Positions 1 through 5,861 of a stretch of 10,845 nt of DNA are shown one piece after another. Source of the DNA: Pacificispira sp002696645 (GTDB taxonomy: Bacteria > Pseudomonadota > Alphaproteobacteria > UBA8366 > Aestuariispiraceae); the NCBI RefSeq assembly GCF_048892425.1, contig NZ_JBLZHU010000017.1, positions 1 to 10,845 of the forward strand, written 5' to 3'. A model generated the notes under the pieces. It made no database searches and was not told the origin of the DNA. It saw only the letters and a list, made by a program, of their open reading frames with translations. The position numbers and the translations under genes were made by a program. How positions within the stretch are numbered: position 1 is the stretch's first letter; every line of letters begins with the position of its first letter.

Positions 1-689
1 TCCCAATATTCATCGTGATTGGTAAAGGACATGTCGGTGCCTTCGGGATCGGTGATCCGCGCCCGTTTGGCATTGCGAATCCGGTCCCAGGTCCATTTGT
101 CCATGGCATTGATGACTTCAATGGGCATGGCATGGGCCGGGGAGGCCAGGATTTCCGGCGTGATGAAGGGCATGCGCTGAATCTTGATGAAGCGTTCGGC
201 CAGTACCGGACCGCCATAGCCCATCAGGATTTTATCGTATTTCTGGTTCTTCTCTTCCTCTTCCCACATGTCCATCCACTCAGCGAGCTCTTTGGTGCGG
301 AACAGGTAGTAATCGACTTCATCCGCGCCGACCCATTGGGGGATCGGGCCGCGGTCGATGTATTTGATCTCGTATTTGACCTTGTACTTCTCAAGGATCT
401 TTTTGCAGGCCTCAATCGTCAGTTCGCTGTGCCAATTATCGACACGCAGCATCACTCGCTCGCCCTCTTTCAAGTCCCAGCACGCATTCAGGCCGTGGTT
501 ATAGGGCCGTTGTGCGACATGCTCCAAATAGGGTAGCAATTGATCAGACTTGGTGATTTCCACAAAGGGAGGACAGCGCGGCGGCCGGCTGGATTGCAGC
601 GGCGGCGTGCTGTGTCGTGGCAGCGCATCCGGACGCAGGCCTGTGTTGATTGCAGAATTTTGGTCCGTTTGAATGTCATCTTTTGGCAT
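1..689 (-). CDS. M29 aminopeptidase-like protein, 3' end cut by the window edge
   Basis: This reading frame is open from an ATG at 689 down to base 1, giving 229 codons with no stop, so the C-terminus lies outside the window. The start is supported by AAGGGG about 6 nt upstream. The first 45 or so residues are Pro/Ser/Arg-rich and look disordered. They are followed by a segment (GERVMLRVDNWHSELTIEA) resembling the N-terminal fold of M29 metallopeptidases (aminopeptidase T type), where an extended strand leads into a helix. Near the end of the visible part, RITDPEGTDMSFT matches the 'DPxGTDLxF' signature of the same superfamily, which also includes non-peptidase members such as the NicX-type 2,5-dihydroxypyridine dioxygenase. 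The metal-binding residues would lie downstream, so the activity cannot be decided. It is transcribed in the same direction as the TRAP operon, but a 137-nt gap containing a palindrome suggests its own promoter. The gene is certain; the family assignment is moderate. Confidence 0.7.
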   Translation of the reverse strand, partial: MPKDDIQTDQNSAINTGLRPDALPRHSTPPLQSSRPPRCPPFVEITKSDQLLPYLEHVAQRPYNHGLNACWDLKEGERVMLRVDNWHSELTIEACKKILEKYKVKYEIKYIDRGPIPQWVGADEVDYYLFRTKELAEWMDMWEEEEKNQKYDKILMGYGGPVLAERFIKIQRMPFITPEILASPAHAMPIEVINAMDKWTWDRIRNAKRARITDPEGTDMSFTNHDEYW

Positions 690-724
690 GATCGCCCCTT
701 CGCAAAAAATCACAGAAACAAGAA

Positions 725-734
725 TTGCATGCAA
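725..734. promoter_or_regulatory. Palindrome TTGCATGCAA, candidate GntR operator
   Basis: TTGCATGCAA is a perfect 10-bp palindrome lying 36 nt upstream of the start codon of the M29-like gene, next to a -10-like TAATAT (minus strand, 741-736). Its core TGCATGCA is shared with the palindrome at 4668-4681 in the divergent promoter region. I saw no third copy of this core on scanning the window. GntR/FCD regulators typically bind short palindromes of this size. That the regulator encoded at 827-1567 binds here is inference. Confidence 0.4.
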
Positions 735-765
735 AATATTATTTTGAGCCCAATAAATCAATTAG

Positions 766-826
766 AAATCGGATTTTTTGAAGGAATTGCATTCATTTTA
801 AAAAGAATGATGAACTGATCCGACTT
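766..826 (-). terminator. Possible end-of-operon stem structure downstream of the gntR gene
   Basis: Directly after the stop codon of the GntR gene, the minus strand can form a nine-pair stem (AAGTCGGAT with ATCCGATTT, one G-U pair; plus-strand arms 818-826 and 766-774). It encloses a second near-palindrome, CATTC...GAATG (790-809), with one mismatch in 20 bases. No clear U-run follows, so this is a weak candidate for a terminator or processing structure. The rest of 690-826 is AT-rich intergenic sequence with no gene that I can support. Confidence 0.3.
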
Positions 827-1567
827 TCACCGTTCTTCGGAGCGGCTGATCAAACCAAGTCCCGGGATTGCGGAGACGGGTTTGCCAAGGCGCATACCCT
901 CAACACTGGCACGCTTGTTACGGCACGCCTGATGGGCATACCCGATCATCAGGGCAGCAGCGTGGCCGCCTTGCCGCTGAATTAATGCCTCAACCAATTG
1001 GACCCGGGTTTCATAGGTGCGCTTGACACGTTCCAGGCTGAAATCGTCGGAAGACAGGTCGAAGACAACACTGTGCGGCGCCACCAGTGGAATGCGTGAA
1101 AGATGAGCAATTGTTGAATGAATTGCTGTGTTACCGGAGGCGCTGACAATCAAGGCATGGAATTCAGCTACAAGTTCCATCCATTTTAGCCGTGCTTCGC
1201 GTTGTGAGAATCCTGAAGCGAGGACCGTTTTCATGCTATCAAGAAGGTCGCGGAACAACGACACATTCGCATCGGATATCCCTTTTTCACAAATGCAGCG
1301 TGCGGCGATAGCCTCAATTTCTCCCCGCAGGATGATTGCATCGGAAACTTCATCCAGTGTGAATCTTTTAGTTCTGAAACCACGATTGGGCGTGTGAGCC
1401 ACAAGCCCTTCAAGTTCCAGAGAACTGAGTGCCAATCGGATAACAGTTCTCGATACCCCCAGGCTGGCTGCTATATGCACTTCCTTCAGTTTCTCCCCCG
1501 CGCCATAGGTGCCGCTCAGGATGGCTTCTCGAAGGATTTGTGTTGCATTCTCAACTTGGGTGGACAT
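827..1567 (-). CDS. GntR-family transcriptional regulator, FCD (FadR C-terminal) subfamily
   Basis: The 246-residue protein has the two-domain layout and length usual for FCD-type GntR regulators. The N-terminal winged helix-turn-helix spans about residues 5-68, with the recognition segment LGVSRTVIRLALSSLELEGL at 36-55 matching the family pattern. The helical effector domain follows at about 73-215, with RGEIEAIAAR (81-90) and EFHALIVSASGN (135-146) as landmarks. Aligned by eye with typical FCD proteins, three of the four usual metal ligands appear changed (Asp to Val133, His to Arg188, His to Tyr210) and only His137 remains, so the ligand may be sensed without a metal. It starts 28 nt after the large permease stop with GAGAGG as ribosome binding site, making it the last gene of the transporter operon. 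It probably senses the transported compound or a metabolite and controls this locus, including itself; that role is inferred from position and from the shared palindromes. Confidence 0.92.
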   Translation of the reverse strand: MSTQVENATQILREAILSGTYGAGEKLKEVHIAASLGVSRTVIRLALSSLELEGLVAHTPNRGFRTKRFTLDEVSDAIILRGEIEAIAARCICEKGISDANVSLFRDLLDSMKTVLASGFSQREARLKWMELVAEFHALIVSASGNTAIHSTIAHLSRIPLVAPHSVVFDLSSDDFSLERVKRTYETRVQLVEALIQRQGGHAAALMIGYAHQACRNKRASVEGMRLGKPVSAIPGLGLISRSEER

Positions 1568-1595
1568 TTCGCCTCTCTCGTCATGGCAGCATTTT

Positions 1596-2897
1596 TCAGT
1601 TCATCCAGTGCAACAGGATGAGTGAAATATCTGGAACAAGAACCAATACCAGCAGTACTAGCAAATTGCACAGAATGAACGGTGCCACGCCGGTATAAAT
1701 CTGGCGCAGAGGTACGGACGGCGTCATGGAATGCAGCAACATCACGTTCATCCCAATGGGAGGCGTGATCATTCCCAATTCGATGATCGCCACATTTATG
1801 ATTCCCCACCAGATCGGATCATAGCCAAGTTGAATGATCAGCGGCAGGACAAAGGGAAGGGTGATCAGCATGGCCGAGATGGTTTCAAATATGCTGCCCA
1901 GGATAATATAGCCCAGTAATATCATGAAAATAATGGCCAGCGGGGGCAATCCGGTGCCCTGAAGAAACGTAACAAAACTTTCGGACAAGCCAGAAAACGT
2001 TACAAAATAGGCGAAAACCGAGGCCCCGATAATTATAATATAGATGGCTGCGGTGGATTGGGCAGCATCCAACAGCGCCTTCCAGAAATCCGCCAAACTC
2101 ATGCGGCGGCGAACCAGGGCAATGCCCAGCGCAGCAATCGCGCCGACGGATGCTCCCTCGGTCACGGTAAAGACGCCACCATAAATGCCACCCAGAACGA
2201 CGAAGACCAAAATGCCGGCCGCCCAGGCCTTGCGCAAAGCGCCGAGGCGTTCCAACCAGGTTGCGCGGGCGCTTAAAGGCGCCCAATCCGGCCGCAGCCG
2301 AACGACAATGGCGATGGTCGCTAACATTGCCATCACGGTCAGAATGATAGGAATGATCGACGCGACAAAGACATCCAGGATGAATTGCTTCGCCAGAATG
2401 GCGTAAATTACCATGACGATAGAGGGGGGCACGATGGATCCCAGATTTCCACCCGCCGCAATAACGCCACACGAAAATGACGTTTTATACCCGTGGCGCA
2501 GCATTTCCGGCAGCGCGGTTCGTCCAAATGTTGCGGTTGTTGCAAGGGACGATCCACAGATGGCCCCAAACCCGGCACAGCCCATAATCGTGGCATAAGC
2601 AAGGCCGCCGCGTCGATGTCCCAGCCCTGCCTGGGCCAGTGAATAGATTTCTGTCGACATGCGGCCGGCGGAGGCAAAGCTGCCCATCAGAAGGAATAAT
2701 GGCACAACGGCCAGATCGGTACTGGATAAATTAGCAACCGTTTCTGTACCCAAAAGTGATAATGCCGGACCCCAGCCGATCAATGCGGCAACGCCCAACA
2801 CCCCGGCAATTGCCATCGCAATCCCGATCTGCACATGCAACAGGATCAGGGCAAACATGCCTGCGATCCCCAGGGCCGCGATCAAGGTCGAGTCCAT
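1596..2897 (-). CDS. TRAP transporter large permease (DctM family)
   Basis: This 433-residue, very hydrophobic protein has the normal length of the 11-12-helix TRAP large permease, the subunit that carries substrate across the inner membrane using an ion gradient. Family landmarks include the N-terminal helices (IGIAMAIAGVLGV), PLFLLMGSFA, the stretch AAGGNLGSIVPPSIVMVIYA with its conserved glycine/proline loop, and the C-terminal ELGMITPPIGMNVMLL motif near residue 380. The ATG at 2897 is preceded by AGGAGG at 6 nt spacing. The gene starts 22 nt after the small permease stop and is followed 28 nt later by the GntR gene. The substrate cannot be told from this subunit; most characterised TRAP systems take up organic acids. 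Confidence 0.97.
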   Translation of the reverse strand: MDSTLIAALGIAGMFALILLHVQIGIAMAIAGVLGVAALIGWGPALSLLGTETVANLSSTDLAVVPLFLLMGSFASAGRMSTEIYSLAQAGLGHRRGGLAYATIMGCAGFGAICGSSLATTATFGRTALPEMLRHGYKTSFSCGVIAAGGNLGSIVPPSIVMVIYAILAKQFILDVFVASIIPIILTVMAMLATIAIVVRLRPDWAPLSARATWLERLGALRKAWAAGILVFVVLGGIYGGVFTVTEGASVGAIAALGIALVRRRMSLADFWKALLDAAQSTAAIYIIIIGASVFAYFVTFSGLSESFVTFLQGTGLPPLAIIFMILLGYIILGSIFETISAMLITLPFVLPLIIQLGYDPIWWGIINVAIIELGMITPPIGMNVMLLHSMTPSVPLRQIYTGVAPFILCNLLVLLVLVLVPDISLILLHWMN

Positions 2898-2919
2898 AAA
2901 GCCTCCTGATACTCATCCA

Positions 2920-3456
2920 TTACAACGAAACTGTCGGGTTTGAGGCTTGGTCGCCTCGGCGGAGGTCGTGGATCGTGTCGAAGGTCACAAGAGCTTCTAC
3001 GAGCAGGGCAATCCCTAGAATAACTGTTACAGCCCACCACCATGGTGCGGTCGGCCAATGCAGTAACCATGTTGCACTGTTCATCGCGGCCTCACGGGTT
3101 GCAAAACGGCCCATCTGGTAAACGATGACAGCCAATACCCCGATGGTGGCCATATGGGACAGCAGTTCCAAAACGACATTTCCTGTCGGTCCGAACCACG
3201 CCCCAAAAATGCGCACAGCGACGCCCCGTTTGCTCCATAATGCAATTGGAAATGTCGCGGCGACGGATACTGCGGTAATCAGGCCTGAGAACTCACCAAC
3301 AGCGCTGATCGGACTGTTAAACAGCCAGCGCATCAGAACGTCCAGCACTGTCATCGCAGCAAGGATTAAAAAGCAGACCAATCCCGCCGCGGCAACGGCT
3401 TTGGCAAGTAAACCTGCCAATTGATACAAATTGTTCGGGCGATGGGGCACGGACAT
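2920..3456 (-). CDS. TRAP transporter small permease (DctQ family)
   Basis: This 178-residue protein has four predicted membrane helices, roughly residues 16-40, 53-73, 93-116 and 135-158, as expected for the small TRAP subunit that assembles with the large permease and docks the binding protein. The first-helix region TVLDVLMRWLFNSPISAVGE is typical of the family, where an R-W/Y-x-F-x-x-P pattern is followed by a conserved glutamate. The start at 3456 has a G-rich ribosome binding site (AAGGGGG) at about 10 nt. It lies between the binding protein gene, from which it is separated by 88 nt containing a hairpin, and the large permease gene. Confidence 0.95.
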   Translation of the reverse strand: MSVPHRPNNLYQLAGLLAKAVAAAGLVCFLILAAMTVLDVLMRWLFNSPISAVGEFSGLITAVSVAATFPIALWSKRGVAVRIFGAWFGPTGNVVLELLSHMATIGVLAVIVYQMGRFATREAAMNSATWLLHWPTAPWWWAVTVILGIALLVEALVTFDTIHDLRRGDQASNPTVSL

Positions 3457-3491
3457 GTCAGATTCCCCCTTATGCCGGGCTTAAAGAAAGA

Positions 3492-3533
3492 GGGGCGTTT
3501 CGGTTTAGATTTTACTCAAACCCGAAGCGCCCC
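3492..3533 (-). terminator. Intra-operon hairpin between binding protein and permease genes
   Basis: The arms GGGGCGTTTCGGTTT (3492-3506) and AAACCCGAAGCGCCCC (3518-3533) form a stem of about 15 pairs with one G-U pair and one bulge around an 11-nt loop. It begins 11 nt after the binding protein stop codon. On the minus strand it is followed by TCTTTCTTT, which is only partly U-rich, so it could act as a leaky terminator or a 3' stabiliser of the binding protein mRNA. Either would give more periplasmic binding protein than permease, which is common in such operons. Confidence 0.65.
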
Positions 3534-3544
3534 GCGATCAAAAT

Positions 3545-4564
3545 CTAGCGTCCTGCTCTGATATCTGACAAGATCGTCTCAAGCGAGGCTTTTAGTTTTG
3601 CGCCATTTTCCTGGTTCTTTGCCCAGCCATCGCTGACTTCGCCCAGTTCTGTACGCCATTGTTCCAAAGCGGCACCGTCTGGTTCCGTGACAACATGCTT
3701 GCTGCTGGCCACAGTCTCCTTGTGGATGCGATCAGCTTCGGTATCAAATACCTCACCAAATGCACGGGAGAAAGTTTCACCGCTGACCGAAAGAATGGCC
3801 TTCTGGGCTGATTCCGGCAAAGCGTCGAAGCGCTCTTTTGACATGGCGACCATGATCGGGACGGCCCCCATCGGCACCAGCAGGTGATACTTGGTGACAT
3901 CCAGAATACGGAAATCATTCAGTCCGATCCATTCTGCCAGGGACCCGTCGATAACCCCACGGCTGATCGACTCGGCCGCTTGTGTCACGGGTAAGCCAAC
4001 AGGGGTCGCCCCGATTTTTTCCAGGATAGCATTATCAACCTGACCTGCGGACCGAATTTTCAACCCGGACACATCGCTTAACGATGTCATCGGTTTTGCT
4101 GTATGCAGGCTGTAGGGGGCTGTTGTGAAGAGACCGAGCGGCTGCAAGTCTTCATAGCCGCGCAGCAATCCCTTCTCGTATAATCGCCAATAGCTGACAC
4201 TGCCCTCAACCGAACTGGCGACGTGAAAGGGAAGGTTCAGGACTTCATTGTCAGGATATTTCCCCTGGCTATAGGCCGGGATCATCCAGGCAATATCTGC
4301 CACGCCATTGGTCAATAGATCCAATTGTACGGCAGGGCTTTTTCCAAGAGCACCGCCGGGATACAGCTTTATCTTAATCTCACCGTTGGATGCTTCTTCT
4401 ACCCGCTCAGCCCAGGGTACCAGAACGTCTTTGTAGCTGATCGATTGTGGCGGCAGGAAAATTGAAAAAGACAGCTCAATTGGATCGGCTGCCTTTGCAA
4501 ATTGGGTTTGACCTAAAAGTACGCATAGGCATAAGGCCATCAGGCCCTGATATTTTTTCCACAT
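3545..4564 (-). CDS. TRAP transporter periplasmic substrate-binding protein (DctP family)
   Basis: This 339-residue protein has a Sec signal peptide (MWKKYQGLMALCLCVLLGQT and following), with likely cleavage after AKA at residues 23-25. The mature protein shows DctP-family landmarks: GEIKIKLYPGGALGKSP, LLTNGVADIAWMIPAYSQGKYP, the conserved arginine in GLKIRSAG (about Arg171), which in this family pairs with a substrate carboxylate, and GATPVGLPVTQAAESISRGVIDG. The frame is open for 40 more codons upstream to 4684, but the ATG at 4564 is preferred: it follows GAGGAGG by 6 nt and begins a proper signal peptide. This is the first gene of the minus-strand operon and fixes transporter specificity. 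The retained arginine suggests a carboxylate ligand; its identity is unknown. Confidence 0.95.
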   Translation of the reverse strand: MWKKYQGLMALCLCVLLGQTQFAKAADPIELSFSIFLPPQSISYKDVLVPWAERVEEASNGEIKIKLYPGGALGKSPAVQLDLLTNGVADIAWMIPAYSQGKYPDNEVLNLPFHVASSVEGSVSYWRLYEKGLLRGYEDLQPLGLFTTAPYSLHTAKPMTSLSDVSGLKIRSAGQVDNAILEKIGATPVGLPVTQAAESISRGVIDGSLAEWIGLNDFRILDVTKYHLLVPMGAVPIMVAMSKERFDALPESAQKAILSVSGETFSRAFGEVFDTEADRIHKETVASSKHVVTEPDGAALEQWRTELGEVSDGWAKNQENGAKLKASLETILSDIRAGR

Positions 4565-4667
4565 TGTTTCCTCCTCATTCCCATTTGTTTTAGCGTCGAC
4601 CATCTGTATCGGGTCGTTTTTAGGATACGACGATAGTGACACCACCGTTTCACAGATTGTCATGAGA

Positions 4668-4681
4668 CAATGCATGCATTG
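4668..4681. promoter_or_regulatory. Perfect 14-bp palindrome CAATGCATGCATTG, candidate operator
   Basis: CAATGCATGCATTG reads the same on both strands and lies in the divergent intergenic region, about 104 nt upstream of the TRAP binding protein start. The inner TGCATGCA is identical to the core of the palindrome at 725-734, before the M29-like gene. The size and symmetry fit a dimeric GntR/FCD regulator. Binding by the regulator encoded in this operon is inference. Confidence 0.5.
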
Positions 4682-4739
4682 CATACATAATCAAACATTT
4701 TTCGCATGTTTTTCATTGTTAATTATAAAAATGTATGCA
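4680..4739. promoter_or_regulatory. Inverted repeat TGCATACAT / ATGTATGCA flanking the promoter core
   Basis: TGCATACAT (4680-4688) and its exact complement ATGTATGCA (4731-4739) flank the AT-rich promoter core with 42 bp between them. The left half overlaps the palindrome at 4668-4681 by two bases. The half-sites resemble the TGCATGCA core, so they may be additional binding sites for the same regulator, possibly allowing looping. A smaller inverted repeat, AAACAT (4693-4698) / ATGTTT (4706-4711), lies between them. Confidence 0.4.
4701..4729 (+). promoter_or_regulatory. Candidate sigma-70-type promoter for the SDR-HyuA-HyuB-SDR genes
   Basis: TTCGCA (4701-4706) and TATAAA (4724-4729) are separated by 17 nt, matching the -35/-10 consensus at 4 of 6 and 5 of 6 positions. 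Transcription would start near 4736, inside the ATGTATGCA half-site at 4731-4739, so a bound regulator would block it. On the opposite strand, the same AT-rich core holds an exact TATAAT (4727-4722) that could serve the TRAP operon, although its -35 is poor. Both assignments come from pattern matching only. Confidence 0.35.
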
Positions 4740-4831
4740 TTATCGAAAAAAATGAATGACCTGAGGATAGTGGTTTCAAACAACATCCGGGTACATTCCA
4801 AGAATAAATCGGGGTATGGAGGAAAATGCCA

Positions 4832-5833
4832 ATGAATGTCCTTGTGACGGGCGGAACTGGTATCATCGGGGTCAATGTGGTTCGGCAATTGAACGCACAG
4901 GGGCACACTGTCACCGTTATGGATGTGAAGCCGGATGTTGGGTTTCTGTCGGATATTCGATCAGAATACAGATTTGTCCGTGGCGACCTTCAGGATCTTC
5001 CTTGGATTATTGAATTACTGAAGCAGGATCGCATTGATCAGATCGTGCATCTGGGTGCGGTCATGTCGCCGCATCACACAACGCACCCTTATATGCTGTC
5101 CAAAATCAATCTCGAAGGAACCTTGAACATCTTTGAAGCTGCGAAGCTTTGCGATGTGGGCCGGGTCATTTTTGGCAGCACCCGTGGTGTTATCGCACGC
5201 ACGGAAGGTACGCCCTATGGTGCGCCCTATTACGACCCTGTCCCGTCATCTTTTACCGGGCCTCGACTGCCATTGACGATCCTCAAGCGGGCAGCGGAAG
5301 ACCTGGGGCTTTGCTATGCAAGGAATGGTTTCTTTGAGTTCTGCGCGATCCGTTATGCTGACTTTTATGGTGCTGAGCGCGTCATAAAACCTGAGCGTAG
5401 CCAGGCCAGTGTGTTCAACGATGTCATCTTGGCCGCGATTGACGGTTGTTCACTCGATTTGCCCGGGGCGGATCAGGTGTTTGATCCTGTCTACATTAAG
5501 GATTGCGCGGCGGGGACCGTTGCCGCCTGTACAGTCGAAAAATTGCCAGCCAGGGTTTATCAACTGGGATCTGGCCGTGGCATTAAGTTTGGTGAGGCCG
5601 TAACCCAGGTCTGCGATCATTTTTCTGCGAAGATGATTACTGTGGCACCGGGTTTTAATTTTGCTCCCACTGAAAAGGACCCGAACTATTGTGTGCTGGA
5701 TATCGAGGATGCCAGGCGGGATCTTGGATACAGTCCAGCCTTCGGGTTGCAGGAAGGGCTGGCCGATTTTGTGCTGACTTTGGAGCGTTATCGAACGTCC
5801 GGGGCGTCGTCCGCAGCAATGGTTTCGGCCTGA
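4832..5833 (+). CDS. Extended SDR, NAD-dependent epimerase/dehydratase family, lacking the catalytic Tyr
   Basis: The 333-residue protein has the Rossmann fold of extended SDRs: TGGTGIIG near the N-terminus (TGxxGxxG), an acidic residue after the second strand (VTVMDVKP) indicating NAD preference, IVHLGAVMSP in place of the usual HxAA motif, and a C-terminal substrate domain ending near LGYSPAFGLQEGLADFV. The active site is unusual. The lysine of the YxxxK motif is present (Lys152), but the tyrosine position is Leu148 (LTILKRAAED); the serine/threonine region GSTRGVIA also departs from the usual SSxxVYG. It may therefore use another proton donor, or bind a nucleotide or ligand without classical catalysis. 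GGAGG at 4818-4822 lies 9 nt before the ATG at 4832 but only 3 nt before the in-frame ATG at 4826, so 4832 is preferred. It is the first gene of the plus-strand set, 28 nt before the HyuA-like gene. Confidence 0.9.
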   Translation: MNVLVTGGTGIIGVNVVRQLNAQGHTVTVMDVKPDVGFLSDIRSEYRFVRGDLQDLPWIIELLKQDRIDQIVHLGAVMSPHHTTHPYMLSKINLEGTLNIFEAAKLCDVGRVIFGSTRGVIARTEGTPYGAPYYDPVPSSFTGPRLPLTILKRAAEDLGLCYARNGFFEFCAIRYADFYGAERVIKPERSQASVFNDVILAAIDGCSLDLPGADQVFDPVYIKDCAAGTVAACTVEKLPARVYQLGSGRGIKFGEAVTQVCDHFSAKMITVAPGFNFAPTEKDPNYCVLDIEDARRDLGYSPAFGLQEGLADFVLTLERYRTSGASSAAMVSA

Positions 5834-5861
5834 TAGTTTCAAGCGATAGGATTTATAGGTT

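Noticed and set aside
15..536. Plus-strand open frame of 173 codons
   Set aside because: It lies opposite the M29-like gene, which has a ribosome binding site and recognisable motifs; the plus-strand translation resembles nothing I know and its start lacks support.
540..818. Plus-strand open frame of 92 codons spanning the start of the M29-like gene and the 690-826 intergenic region
   Set aside because: Most of it is antisense to coding DNA, and the rest is AT-rich sequence with palindromes; no sign of coding selection.
1885..2472. Minus-strand open frame of 195 codons overlapping the TRAP large permease
   Set aside because: It is an alternative frame of the permease gene with Trp/Arg/His-rich composition and no family resemblance.
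4565..4684. N-terminal extension of the TRAP binding protein by 40 residues
   Set aside because: It would bury the signal peptide and ignore the strong GAGGAGG site before the ATG at 4564.
4691..4914. Short minus-strand open frames overlapping the divergent promoter and the start of the first SDR
   Set aside because: They run through the promoter and operator sequences and are antisense to the SDR start; no ribosome binding site or recognisable product.
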